31,515 bases of DNA from Bacteroidales bacterium GP3 (GTDB taxonomy: Bacteria > Bacteroidota > Bacteroidia > Bacteroidales > Muribaculaceae): positions 1 to 31,515 of the forward strand of contig DAAK01000053.1 in the NCBI GenBank assembly GCA_001701075.1, written 5' to 3'. Made by a program: the position numbers and the translations under genes. How positions within the stretch are numbered: position 1 is the stretch's first letter; every line of letters begins with the position of its first letter. The notes below the pieces were generated by a model that worked only from the letters and a program-made list of their open reading frames with translations, had not been told where the DNA came from and did not search any database. Positions 23,657-31,515 of the stretch are shown here, one piece after another.

Positions 23657-26017
23657 TTATTTGGACATGAGTTTAAGGGATGCGGGTTTGAGGCCTTTGG
23701 CTGTGGCTTTTAGAGTTGCGGAGCCACGATGACCAGTCGATTTCAGGATAGCTTGTGCGCGGCCTTTCCATGTGGTGGCTTTTGCATCAAAATATGGATC
23801 CGGATCCTTCAAAAGAGCACTTCCAGCGGCTTTAAGCACAGCATTGCCAGAGACTGAGAAGTCAACCGGGATATCAACATCCGGCACTACCCTACCATTG
23901 GCATCCACTACTTCCACGGTAACATAAGCGAGATCTTGATTATCGGCAGCAAGAATTTTCTTATCGGGAGTCAGTCGAATTGCAACAGGATCACCTGCAG
24001 TTTCCAAAGTTACATTTTCCACTTCATTGCCATTGCCATCAAGACCAACGGCTTTCAATGTGCCGGGAACATATGGCAATGAAAAAACTGCCATACAGTC
24101 GTTGACCTCACCAGCTTCCTTCTCCCCTATCAGCTTATCATTGAGATATAGACGGACTTTAGGGAAACGGCTCATTACTTCGACTTCAATTGGTTTTCCT
24201 TCATGACCTTTCCAGTTCCAGGATTCCCAAGTAGGCCAGACGCTCCACATAGTGGTCTTAACTTCACCATAATAACCGTCGGGTTCCCTGACTGCGATAT
24301 AAAGCTTGTTATCATTATTATAGAGCATATCCCGGTAATGGGAAATAGGTTTACGCCAACCAGTGATATCTATATCACCGCAATAAGAACCGCGCCAAGG
24401 CCATTGGAAAGCCATCCATTGCTCACCTTCAGTCTCCCCCTTATAGAAATAACGACCTAAACCTGACTCACCAAGATAGTCAATACCAGTCCAGACAAAA
24501 TCACCTATGATGTAGGGATTTTCTTTTACCTTATGCCAGTTAGAGGCAGCATCCTTCGGATATGACTCTGTCTGCCACATAATACGTTCAGGACAACGTT
24601 CATGATCACTCTCCGACTTATGAATCATATAATTGTAGCCAACTATATCGAGAGCCTCAGCATGGGGGTCATAGATTTCCCAATCACTGTCCCAAGCACA
24701 GAGAGCTTCAGTGACGGGACGCGTCGGGTCGAGACGACGACATTCATTGGCAAAATTGCGAGCAGTTGTGACGACACCTATATGTTTGCGCTCTATCACT
24801 TCATTGCCAATGCTCCAGGCAATAATAGAAGGATGATTACGATCACGCCGAACCATATCACCAACATCCTTTACGCCCCATTCATCAATCCACAGATGAT
24901 AGTCGTTAGCATTCTTTTGATCGCGCCAACCGTCGAAAGCTTCGTCGATGACAAGAAGACCTTGACGGTCACATTCATCAAGAAAAGCAGGAGAAGGGGG
25001 ATTATGACTTGTGCGTACAGCATTGAACCCAGCCTCTTTCAAAAGACGGACTTTCCTTGCCTCCGCAGCGTCGAAAGATGCAGCTCCAAGCATACCATTG
25101 TCGTGATGCACACAAGCACCATTGAGCAGAAGTGGCATGCCATTAAGTTTAAAGCCTTCTTTCGCAGAGTAAGATATGTTGCGAATACCGAAAGACTCCG
25201 TGATATTATCAATTACATTGCCATTTTCTAAAAGAGAAAGGTCGAGTGTGTATAATGAAGGAGAGTCTGTGCTCCAAAGTTTAGGATTGTCAATAAGCAC
25301 AGAGCCCAACATACTCGCATTCTCAACCGGGAACTCCAAAGTGCCCACTATAGCTCCAGATGGATCAACGACCTTGGCATTTACGTCGATGTTCTTACCA
25401 TTTATTTCTCCATCAATATCGAATGCAAAACGAATACCGGCATTCGTTTCAGTCACTTCTGGAGTAGAGATAAATAGCGACCATGGAGCTACGGCAATTT
25501 CGCCGGTCTTTATCAGGCGGACGTGACGGTAGATGCCGGAGCCAGTATACCAACGGCAATTTTTCTGATGTGAATTATCGACATCGACTTCGATGGTATT
25601 GACACCAGCATGAAGATATGGCGTAATATCATAGATGACGGATGAATAACCATAAGGCCGGAAACCTACGTCCTTGCCATTGACCTTTAGAGTCCAACGC
25701 TCATAGACACCTTCGAAAAGAAGTGAGTATTTAGAATCGGAGAGGTCTTTGGCTGTCAGTTTTAGTTCCTTTTCATATTTACCCTTACCTGTATGAACAA
25801 ATCCTCCGTCATTGCCTGAGGGAGCTTTATCATAAAATGGGAGTTCTATGCTCCAGTCGTGAGGAAGATCTACGGTTTTAGTGAAGGGAGCGACCTGACT
25901 TGTTGAGTCTGGTATATAAGAGAAAGTCCAGCCATCGTTGAAGAGGCGGCATTCTCTCGCCAATGCTGGAAATGCCACAAGGGCAGCGAGAAAGGAAGAT
26001 GTGACAATTTTTTTCAT
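23657..26017 (-). CDS. GH2 glycoside hydrolase (beta-galactosidase-like)
   Basis: Secreted retaining exo-glycosidase of 786 residues from the ATG at 26017, which begins a clear signal peptide (MKKIVTSSFLAALVAFPALA). The frame is open 27 codons further up, but that part overlaps the S9 gene. Domain order: sugar-binding jelly roll (about 25-170), Ig-like domain (about 175-280), TIM barrel (about 285-590), C-terminal DUF4982/Ig-like domains. The acid/base is Glu406 in AWSIGNE and the nucleophile Glu484 in MWQTES; VRTSHNPPSP (334-343) is the barrel motif. It starts a single base after the S9 peptidase stop, so it is translationally coupled to it. It shares only the general fold with the 8851 GH2; the two differ in length and loops, so substrates probably differ. 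Confidence 0.93.
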   Translation of the reverse strand: MKKIVTSSFLAALVAFPALARECRLFNDGWTFSYIPDSTSQVAPFTKTVDLPHDWSIELPFYDKAPSGNDGGFVHTGKGKYEKELKLTAKDLSDSKYSLLFEGVYERWTLKVNGKDVGFRPYGYSSVIYDITPYLHAGVNTIEVDVDNSHQKNCRWYTGSGIYRHVRLIKTGEIAVAPWSLFISTPEVTETNAGIRFAFDIDGEINGKNIDVNAKVVDPSGAIVGTLEFPVENASMLGSVLIDNPKLWSTDSPSLYTLDLSLLENGNVIDNITESFGIRNISYSAKEGFKLNGMPLLLNGACVHHDNGMLGAASFDAAEARKVRLLKEAGFNAVRTSHNPPSPAFLDECDRQGLLVIDEAFDGWRDQKNANDYHLWIDEWGVKDVGDMVRRDRNHPSIIAWSIGNEVIERKHIGVVTTARNFANECRRLDPTRPVTEALCAWDSDWEIYDPHAEALDIVGYNYMIHKSESDHERCPERIMWQTESYPKDAASNWHKVKENPYIIGDFVWTGIDYLGESGLGRYFYKGETEGEQWMAFQWPWRGSYCGDIDITGWRKPISHYRDMLYNNDNKLYIAVREPDGYYGEVKTTMWSVWPTWESWNWKGHEGKPIEVEVMSRFPKVRLYLNDKLIGEKEAGEVNDCMAVFSLPYVPGTLKAVGLDGNGNEVENVTLETAGDPVAIRLTPDKKILAADNQDLAYVTVEVVDANGRVVPDVDIPVDFSVSGNAVLKAAGSALLKDPDPYFDAKATTWKGRAQAILKSTGHRGSATLKATAKGLKPASLKLMSK

Positions 26018-26018
26018 A

Positions 26019-28271
26019 TTAATATTTGATTTCGGTCCAGGCGGGAGGGTTGACGCCGAGAAGGTGACGGACGAAGAAATCGTAGCGTTTGTGCTCACCG
26101 AATGATTCTCCCATTGTGTGGGCAGCCCCAGGAATTACTACGAGTTCGAAATCTTTGTTTGCTTTGATAAGTGCGTCGGCTACCTGCATTGTAGATGCAG
26201 GGTCGACGTTATCGTCAAGTTCACCAACGACGAGCATAAGGGGACGAGTAAGGAGATGGGCATTCTCTACATTGGAGGCCTTGATATAGCTATCGTCAAT
26301 AGGATAGCCGAGCCACTGCTCATTCCACCATATCTTGTCCATACGGTTGTCATGGCAACCGCAAGCTGAATATGCTGCTTTGTAGAATTCGGGATGGTGA
26401 AGCACTGCAGTAGTCGATTCCTGTCCTCCGGCAGAAGCACCGAAGATACCTACGCGGTCAATGTCCATGTAGGAGTATTTATCAGCAGCAGTCTTAATCC
26501 ATGCGATATGGTCAGGAAGACCCGCATCTACAAGATTTTTGTAGCAAATGTTCTCGAAATCGCGAGAACGGAAGGATGTGCCCATGCCGTCAACCATCAC
26601 CACGATAAAACCGAGTTCTGCAAGAGCACTCATATTTCGGTTAAGGCCGACGAAAGATTTTGGCACATATTGGTCACCAGGACCTTGATAGATGTATTCA
26701 ACAATTGGATATTTCTTGTTTTCATCGAAATTAGATGGACGGTAAATCACGCCCCACATCGGAGTCTTACCATCACGCCCGGGTGCGACAAACACCTCAG
26801 GAGCTTCCCATCCAGCTTCTATAAGAGCTGTGAGGTCGGCTTCTGCCACTTTCATAAGTTCCTTACCGGAGGCAGCATCACGCAAGCATGTCACAGGAGC
26901 AGTAGACACCGTGGAATAAGTGTCTACAAGATATTTGAAATCTGGAGAGAAGACAGCCCTGTGATTGCCTGGAGCAGGAGTAAGGTCGGTCATGCCGGAG
27001 CCGTCGAAATTAATGACATAATATCGAATAAAATATGGGTCCTCATCTTTGTTGACACCATTAGCAGAGAAATATATCTTGCCATTTTCTTCATCCACGT
27101 TGACTATATCGCGTACATACCACTCCCCTTTAGTGATCTGATGGGTTGGTTTTGCAGTGGCACGGTCGTACATATAGAGATGATTATAGTTATCGCGTTC
27201 GCTGCTCCAGATGATACGCTTGCCATCTTCAAGCAAATGGCGGAAAATGCGGGAATAGTTTATGTATTTGTCATGCGACTCCTCAACGAGGGGACGTACA
27301 GCACCGTCGGCAGCAGACATCTCGAGAATACGATAGTTCTTATGTCCACGCTCGTTGTATTCAAAAGTGATAGCTTCGCTGTCCGAATTCCACTGAGGAC
27401 CGTAAAGTTCATATTGATGGTTGAAAAGAGAGGGATCGGGCTGAATCACTGTGTTAGTCTCAACATCAGCAATAACCGGCAACTTAAAACGTAGTTCATC
27501 GCCTGGCTTCGCATATTCCTGTTTGTGGAGTATAGGTTGGCTACCCCGAGCCGGAGAGGATTCTACATAGTAGACATAACGTTTTTCTACGGGACGGATC
27601 TTGTTGACGGCAAATTTCTTGCTGTCAGGTGCCCAATAAATGTAGGAAGAATAATAATTGCCGATGGTGCCGTCAGTAGTCAGTTGGGCCACTTGACCTG
27701 TAGCTACATCGCGGACACAGAGATTATTGTCGCGAACAAAGGCAACCTTCTTTCCGTCGGGAGAAGGGACTGGTTGGAAATCCTTTTCCTCATCCACCAC
27801 CATCCAGTGAGGCTCTGGTTCTGGAACGGGAACGACTCCTCTATCCAGCAGATGGCGTTTACCGCTTTTGATGTAGGTCCACTGGCGTCCATCACGGTTA
27901 AACCAGAGAGTATCAAGATTATTTGATACATTAAGACGTTCGAGTTTCAGGTCGTTGGGATCAGCATTTTCAATGCCATTAGCTTTGAATGCAGCCGCTA
28001 CAGCTTTACTATCAAATAGAGGTGTCGATTTTTTCTTTGCTGCATCAACGACGGTGTAGACTTTTGAACCGTCCTGATGTTCGTCGACATACCAAAATTT
28101 ACCGGTGTCGCCAATCCATTGAGGATAGATTCGGGCGTTGGGAACGTAGCCGTAGTTGTATTTTGCATTGAGGCCATAAGCACGGTTGTAGTCTTCGAGT
28201 GTGCCTTGAGCTATAGCCTGCATAGACAAAGAGCAAGCGGCGATGGTTATGAATATTTTTGTATGTTTCAT
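26019..28271 (-). CDS. S9-family serine peptidase with DPP IV-type propeller but atypical active-site motifs
   Basis: Exported serine hydrolase of 750 residues. A signal peptide (MKHTKIFITIAACSLSMQAIAQ) is followed by a beta-propeller of the DPP IV N-terminal type (about 60-470; FSPDFKYLVDTYS at the end) and an alpha/beta-hydrolase domain (about 495-740). The catalytic Ser613 is in FGASAGGQ, Asp686 in VGELDDNVDP and His718 in PGAAHTMGE. True dipeptidyl peptidases IV carry GWSYGG and a DWxYEEE motif for the free N-terminus. Here the nucleophile motif is GASAGG, and at the expected propeller place stands GNYYSSYIYWAPDSK without the Glu pair. A CGCHDNRMDKIWWNEQW stretch marks the subfamily. Cleavage of dipeptides is therefore doubtful; another peptidase or an esterase is possible. 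It is coupled to the GH2 gene 1 bp downstream. Confidence 0.88.
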   Translation of the reverse strand: MKHTKIFITIAACSLSMQAIAQGTLEDYNRAYGLNAKYNYGYVPNARIYPQWIGDTGKFWYVDEHQDGSKVYTVVDAAKKKSTPLFDSKAVAAAFKANGIENADPNDLKLERLNVSNNLDTLWFNRDGRQWTYIKSGKRHLLDRGVVPVPEPEPHWMVVDEEKDFQPVPSPDGKKVAFVRDNNLCVRDVATGQVAQLTTDGTIGNYYSSYIYWAPDSKKFAVNKIRPVEKRYVYYVESSPARGSQPILHKQEYAKPGDELRFKLPVIADVETNTVIQPDPSLFNHQYELYGPQWNSDSEAITFEYNERGHKNYRILEMSAADGAVRPLVEESHDKYINYSRIFRHLLEDGKRIIWSSERDNYNHLYMYDRATAKPTHQITKGEWYVRDIVNVDEENGKIYFSANGVNKDEDPYFIRYYVINFDGSGMTDLTPAPGNHRAVFSPDFKYLVDTYSTVSTAPVTCLRDAASGKELMKVAEADLTALIEAGWEAPEVFVAPGRDGKTPMWGVIYRPSNFDENKKYPIVEYIYQGPGDQYVPKSFVGLNRNMSALAELGFIVVMVDGMGTSFRSRDFENICYKNLVDAGLPDHIAWIKTAADKYSYMDIDRVGIFGASAGGQESTTAVLHHPEFYKAAYSACGCHDNRMDKIWWNEQWLGYPIDDSYIKASNVENAHLLTRPLMLVVGELDDNVDPASTMQVADALIKANKDFELVVIPGAAHTMGESFGEHKRYDFFVRHLLGVNPPAWTEIKY

Positions 28272-28291
28272 GTTTTAGATGTTTTAAGATG

Positions 28292-28299
28292 CAAATATA
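28292..28299 (-). promoter_or_regulatory. Candidate -7 element of the S9-GH2 operon
   Basis: Read on the minus strand this is TATATTTG, matching TAnnTTTG, 21 bp before the ATG at 28271. No TTTG at the -33 distance is seen; that place is taken by the heptamer array at 28314-28348. Confidence 0.5.
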
Positions 28300-28313
28300 C
28301 ATAAAATAATTTA

Positions 28314-28348
28314 AATATTAGAATTTTGAATTTAGAAATTAGAATTAT
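28314..28348 (+). repeat. Heptamer array GAATTTA (five units)
   Basis: AATATTA, GAATTTT, GAATTTA, GAAATTA and GAATTAT run in one 7-bp register. They lie in the divergent promoter region between the S9 and GH43 genes. Confidence 0.8.
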
Positions 28349-28446
28349 TTTTCTTCGGCGTGGAGACTTGCAAGCCTCTCTTCCATATTCTGACTCGGAA
28401 AGGAGGCTGGGATAGATTTATAGGGGAGATTGTTATAATGGGAAAG

Positions 28447-28451
28447 AGGAG
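28447..28451 (+). promoter_or_regulatory. Shine-Dalgarno-like AGGAG before the GH43 gene
   Basis: AGGAG stands 6 bases before the ATG at 28458, a spacing that would be ideal in organisms using Shine-Dalgarno pairing. Bacteroidetes rarely rely on such sites, and the sequence around it is purine-rich generally, so it may be fortuitous. Confidence 0.4.
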
Positions 28452-28457
28452 ATTATT

Positions 28458-29990
28458 ATGAAGAGACTTATCTTGATAGTGGGGCTGATGGTTATGATGG
28501 GAAGTTGGACAGCGGCTATGGCTGAGGAAGTGATTTCTTGGGGTGACCAGGGGAATGGACGGTATGTTAACCCGGTACTTAATGCGGATTATTCTGATCC
28601 TGATGTGATAAGAGTTGGAGATAAGTATTATATGGTTTGCTCTGACTTTCATTTCATCGGTATGCCAGTGTTGGAATCGTCAGATCTTGTCAATTGGGAA
28701 ATTATCAGTCAAGTATATGACGGATTTGACTACCCAGGTTGGAATGAGTTCAAGCATTATGCCGGCGGGTCATGGGCACCAGCCATACGCTTTCACAATG
28801 GATTATACTACATATATTTCTGCACTCCAGACGAAGGACTCTTTATGGCGACGGCAGAAGATCCACATGGTCCATGGTCGGAACTTAATCTTGTGAAGGG
28901 AGTAAAAAAATGGGAAGATCCATGCCCATTCTGGGATGAGAATGGAGATGCATACTTGGTGAGAAGTCAATATGGCGCAGGACCTATTTATCTTCATAAG
29001 ATGTCGGCAGATGGCAAGGAACTTCTTGATGAAGGAACAATAATCTATGAAGGGGAAGTAGCCGAGGGACCAAAGATTCATAAATTTGGAGGCAAATACT
29101 ATATAAGTTTGCCGGAAGGTGGAGTCAGAGGTGGATGGCAGACAATGTTGCGTTCGGATTCCATTTATGGACCATATGAACGAAAGGTGGTGTTGGAAAC
29201 GGGTAGCACTGATATCAACGGACCACATCAGGGGGCTATCGTGGATACACCGGATGGAAGCTGGTGGTTTTTCCATTTTCAGGAAGTGCCCAAATTGGGT
29301 CGCGTAGTGCATCTGCAGCCAATGGAATGGGCTGAAGGATGGCCTCGGATTGGAGTTGATTTCGATGGGAATGGAGTTGGCGAACCGGTGAAAGAATGGG
29401 AAAAGCCAATTGCAGGGCATGCGATTAAGAAGCCTCAAGCGTGCGATTCATTTGATGGAAAGAAATTAGGGTTGCAATGGCAGGCAAACCATATATGGAT
29501 TCCTGAAAATATATCGTTTGAGAAGAAAGATGGATGGCTTTCGATCACGGCATTGCCGGCAGATTCGCTTAAGAATGCACCTAACACGCTGACACAAAAG
29601 TTGATGGGATATACCGGAAGAGCTACTGTCAAAGTTGATATGTCGGATATGAAAGATGGGCAATCGGCGGGGATAGCATGTCTGTCGAAGATCTACCGGG
29701 GATTGGGAATTACGAAGAAAGATGGCGTAAATTGGATTTATATTGAAGAGGGTGGAAAGAGGAGTGAGATAGCACAGATAGCGGAGAGTGTAGTGTTTCT
29801 GAGAGGGGATTTTGATGTTACTGACAATCGGCATCGATTATCTTATAGTTTGGATGGGGAGAATTATATTCAGGCTGGAGAGGAGTTTGAGATGAGATGG
29901 GGAGATTGGAAGGGGCCGCGTGTTGGGGTGTATAGTTATGGGGCTGATGGGACGGCGCATTTTGATGAGTTTGAATACTTTTATCAATGA
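28458..29990 (+). CDS. GH43 glycoside hydrolase with C-terminal beta-sandwich (xylosidase/arabinofuranosidase type)
   Basis: Secreted inverting glycosidase of 510 residues. A signal peptide (MKRLILIVGLMVMMGSWTAAMA) is followed by the five-bladed propeller of GH43 (about 36-320). The catalytic base is Asp47 in YSDPD, the pKa-modulating Asp154 is in WEDPCPF, and the acid Glu203 is in VAEGPKI. The C-terminal concanavalin-A-like domain (about 330-510; SFDGKKLGLQWQANH, then RLSYSLDGENY and GPRVGVYSYG) is the GH43_C2 module seen in beta-xylosidases and some arabinofuranosidases. Side chains of arabinoxylan or of rhamnogalacturonan are possible substrates. The stop codon lies inside the first unit of a heptamer repeat (29986-30027). 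The coding strand is markedly rich in G compared with other genes of the window. Confidence 0.92.
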   Translation: MKRLILIVGLMVMMGSWTAAMAEEVISWGDQGNGRYVNPVLNADYSDPDVIRVGDKYYMVCSDFHFIGMPVLESSDLVNWEIISQVYDGFDYPGWNEFKHYAGGSWAPAIRFHNGLYYIYFCTPDEGLFMATAEDPHGPWSELNLVKGVKKWEDPCPFWDENGDAYLVRSQYGAGPIYLHKMSADGKELLDEGTIIYEGEVAEGPKIHKFGGKYYISLPEGGVRGGWQTMLRSDSIYGPYERKVVLETGSTDINGPHQGAIVDTPDGSWWFFHFQEVPKLGRVVHLQPMEWAEGWPRIGVDFDGNGVGEPVKEWEKPIAGHAIKKPQACDSFDGKKLGLQWQANHIWIPENISFEKKDGWLSITALPADSLKNAPNTLTQKLMGYTGRATVKVDMSDMKDGQSAGIACLSKIYRGLGITKKDGVNWIYIEEGGKRSEIAQIAESVVFLRGDFDVTDNRHRLSYSLDGENYIQAGEEFEMRWGDWKGPRVGVYSYGADGTAHFDEFEYFYQ

Positions 29991-30027
29991 TAAATGATAA
30001 ATGATAAATTATCAATTATCAATTGAT
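29986..30027 (+). repeat. Heptamer array AATGATA / AATTATC overlapping the GH43 stop codon
   Basis: Three AATGATA units, two AATTATC and one AATTGAT, in perfect 7-bp phase. The TGA stop of the GH43 gene (29988-29990) is part of the first unit, so the repeat begins within the coding frame. Nothing else is recognisable to 30144 apart from AT-rich DNA. Confidence 0.9.
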
Positions 30028-30144
30028 GAATGAGGGAGACTTGAAAAGACGCTGGGAATGTGTAATATATTTATTTTTAATGAGCCAAATGGAAAGGGAT
30101 TTTGTTATATGATTATATTATGAACTTTATCTAATTTTAATATT

Positions 30145-30855
30145 ATGAACATATCAGATCGTTTCAAGCACTTTTTTCACGTAGTGTCGAATGTAAGGCC
30201 AATAATATGGATTGGGTCTTACATTGCGCTTATGCCTGTATTTGCTTTGATTTATTGGGCACTTCCAGATTCTCAATTTCGCATTCCAGATGGAGCGGGG
30301 ACTGATTTTGGTTCATGGCTATATTATAGTATCGTGACTATCACTACTCTTGGTTTCGGAGATTATACGCCAGCTCATGGTTGGGCTCAGACGGTGACAG
30401 CTGTGGAAGTGATGTGCGGATTGACTATCTTGGGCTTCTTCCTGAATGCAGTGGGATCGATGAAATCGGAGATAGATGTCACATCGGAAATAGAGAAGCA
30501 GAGACAACTTCATACAGCGGCAGAGAAGGATAAACTTTTAAAGGTAAGTCCGTTGCTTTTGAAACGCCTGAATACGTTTATCTATAATTGTGAGAACAAT
30601 GCAGCAGAGAATGTACTTGTTAGGTCAGCTTTTAATATTGCACTTGCACTTGATTCGCTTCAGACACGGGTAGATTTGACGGAGTGGCCGGAGTTGCTTG
30701 AGAATTGCTTTACGCTTGTTGCGGATTGTCAGATATTCACGGATGAGCGTCAGATAGGGGAAGCATCCGACACTCCCAAGTCTGAGTTTGCGAAAGAGGC
30801 GGCGGAAACAGCACGGAAGATTGAGAGGCTGCTGGCGACGATCAAAGATCAGTAG
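30145..30855 (+). CDS. Two-TM potassium channel-like protein
   Basis: Inner-membrane ion channel subunit of 236 residues. TM1 spans about 19-40 (PIIWIGSYIALMPVFALIYWAL), the pore helix about 56-67, then the selectivity filter TLGFGD (68-73), and TM2 about 80-104. A GFGD filter in place of GYGD is found in many prokaryotic K+ channels. As a tetramer it would conduct K+. The cytoplasmic C-terminal part (about 105-236) is helical and charged, with no RCK, cyclic-nucleotide or inward-rectifier domain that I can identify; the gating signal is therefore unknown. It stands alone between two repeat-filled gaps. Confidence 0.88.
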   Translation: MNISDRFKHFFHVVSNVRPIIWIGSYIALMPVFALIYWALPDSQFRIPDGAGTDFGSWLYYSIVTITTLGFGDYTPAHGWAQTVTAVEVMCGLTILGFFLNAVGSMKSEIDVTSEIEKQRQLHTAAEKDKLLKVSPLLLKRLNTFIYNCENNAAENVLVRSAFNIALALDSLQTRVDLTEWPELLENCFTLVADCQIFTDERQIGEASDTPKSEFAKEAAETARKIERLLATIKDQ

Positions 30856-30860
30856 AAGAT

Positions 30861-30909
30861 ATTCCAGAGGCCAGATTCCAGAGGCCATAGATCAGAGGAT
30901 AGAGACTGG
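30861..30909 (+). repeat. Heptamer array ATTCCAG / AGGCCAG (seven units)
   Basis: ATTCCAG, AGGCCAG, ATTCCAG, AGGCCAT, AGATCAG, AGGATAG and AGACTGG in one register, starting 5 bases after the channel stop codon. Two of the units (AGGCCAG and ATTCCAG) are identical to units at 216-250, 30 kb away. Confidence 0.88.
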
Positions 30910-30939
30910 ATGGAAGAGTATTTATTTTTATGGGTGGGA

Positions 30940-30972
30940 ATTGGATAATTTGGAAAATTTTTATTAATTTTG
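30940..30972 (+). promoter_or_regulatory. Candidate promoter of the DUF805 gene
   Basis: TAATTTTG at 30965-30972 matches the -7 element; a partial ATTG lies at 30940-30943, 21 bp upstream. The predicted leader is about 55 bases. Confidence 0.6.
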
Positions 30973-31035
30973 CTATGGATTGATAGAAAAATCAATTCAT
31001 AGCAATTTTATTAACCCAAAAGTCATTTTCTCATT

Positions 31036-31416
31036 ATGTATCAAAGACAAGTTACATTCAAGGAGGCAGTAGTAAGCGCACTTCAGAATAACTACTGCAA
31101 TTTCAATGGACGTGCGTCCCGGTCTGAATACTGGTGGTTTCAGTTATTTGGATTCATCCTGGGTATAGTAGTAGAAATAGTGTTCTGTTGGAGTCAAAAT
31201 GCAATGAACGTTGCAAGCGGACTCGTAGGTCTCGCTTTACTGCTTCCGAGTCTTGGTTTATGCGTAAGACGTCTGCATGACATAGGCAAAAGCGGATGGT
31301 GGATTTTCATTTCACTCATTCCTATAGTTGGTTGGATAATCCTTTTGGTATGGTATTGCAAGGATAGCCAGATGGCACCTAATGAGTATGGAGATGTGCC
31401 TAATTTGGTAGCTTGA
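31036..31416 (+). CDS. DUF805 membrane protein
   Basis: Small inner-membrane protein of 126 residues with about three hydrophobic segments (about 34-50, 60-75 and 88-106). The DUF805 signatures are complete: NFNGRASRSEYWWF (22-35) and LPSLGLCVRRLHDIGKSGWW (70-89), followed by a hydrophobic stretch and a short polar tail. The biochemical role of the family is not known; E. coli members are YhaH and YhaI. The N-terminal stretch before the signature (FKEAVVSALQNNY) is also family-typical. It has its own promoter-like element and is followed by a terminator at 31485-31515. Confidence 0.93.
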   Translation: MYQRQVTFKEAVVSALQNNYCNFNGRASRSEYWWFQLFGFILGIVVEIVFCWSQNAMNVASGLVGLALLLPSLGLCVRRLHDIGKSGWWIFISLIPIVGWIILLVWYCKDSQMAPNEYGDVPNLVA

Positions 31417-31424
31417 TGTTTAAA

Positions 31425-31459
31425 TCCTCAGGTTTCAGGCTTCAGGTTTCAGTCCTGAG
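31425..31459 (+). repeat. Heptamer array GTTTCAG (five units)
   Basis: TCCTCAG, GTTTCAG, GCTTCAG, GTTTCAG and TCCTGAG, 8 bases after the DUF805 stop codon and before its terminator. It is of the NNNNCAG dialect. Confidence 0.85.
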
Positions 31460-31484
31460 TCTTAAACCTTCAAAATAAAAAATC

Positions 31485-31515
31485 AGAGTCCACATTGAGT
31501 GGACTCTAATTTTTT
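31485..31515 (+). terminator. Intrinsic terminator after the DUF805 gene
   Basis: AGAGTCCAC (31485-31493) pairs with GTGGACTCT (31499-31507) around a 5-base loop; a T run follows (31510-31515, to the window end). An A run precedes the stem, so it may also work from the right. Confidence 0.88.

Noticed and set aside
26394..27494. 366-residue open frame on the plus strand
   Set aside because: Antisense to the S9 peptidase gene, which has an intact catalytic set and signal peptide; composition of the shadow is unlike a real protein.
28272..28457. Origin of replication at the apparent GC-skew change
   Set aside because: No clustered DnaA-box-like sites or origin-associated genes were seen, and the skew evidence rests on a few hand-counted lines.

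Overview
The window reads as a chromosomal segment of a gut-type Bacteroidales bacterium, most likely Muribaculaceae-like. The reasons are promoters of the Bacteroidetes TTTG-N19/20-TAnnTTTG type, few Shine-Dalgarno sites, secreted carbohydrate-active enzymes, a DUF4492-cydAB oxidase locus, and secreted proteins with a short 'WFDLQGRPM'-type C-terminus. The family assignment is inference. No rRNA, tRNA, CRISPR array or complete insertion sequence was seen.

Layout. 1-384 is an AT-rich leader with a heptamer repeat and the promoter of an HU-family DNA-binding protein (385-663). A secreted acidic protein of unknown function (747-2342, -) and an AspT/YidE-type transporter (2526-4193, -) follow. 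At 4402-11271 (+) lies a pectin (rhamnogalacturonan I) degradation cluster: PL11 lyase, GH105 unsaturated uronyl hydrolase lipoprotein, DUF4861 protein and GH2 beta-galactosidase-like enzyme, closed by a terminator. It has no SusC/SusD pair inside the window. At 11465-12814 (+) is a helical periplasmic protein with one C-terminal membrane segment. It looks like a sensor kinase that stops just where the kinase domain should begin, and it overlaps leuB tail to tail.

The middle is mostly housekeeping: leuA-leuB (-), an SDR oxidoreductase of the D-mannonate oxidoreductase type, queH and purC (+). An AT-rich orphan membrane protein (18228-19268, -) comes next, separated from purC by a 21-bp perfect inverted repeat that resembles insertion-sequence ends. 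A purT-DUF4492-cydA-cydB run (-) has a good promoter at 23625-23656. The right part carries a tight S9 peptidase-GH2 pair (-), a GH43 enzyme (+), a two-TM potassium channel-like protein (+) and a DUF805 membrane protein (+) with its own terminator.

How the genes fit together. The PL11, GH105, DUF4861 and GH2 products would cut the rhamnogalacturonan backbone, remove unsaturated uronic acid and trim galactose side chains. The SDR enzyme would fit a uronate catabolic route downstream. GH43 and the second GH2 extend glycan side-chain degradation. CydAB supports respiration in trace oxygen; PurC and PurT supply purines.

The most striking feature is not a gene. Many intergenic regions contain degenerate tandem repeats with a fixed period of 7 bp (in places 8 or 9). 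They occur in several unrelated sequence 'dialects' (NNNNCAG, AGAGTCA, AATTATG/CATTATG, GATCAAT, AATGATA, GAATTTA). Some touch start or stop codons directly. They are described site by site below.
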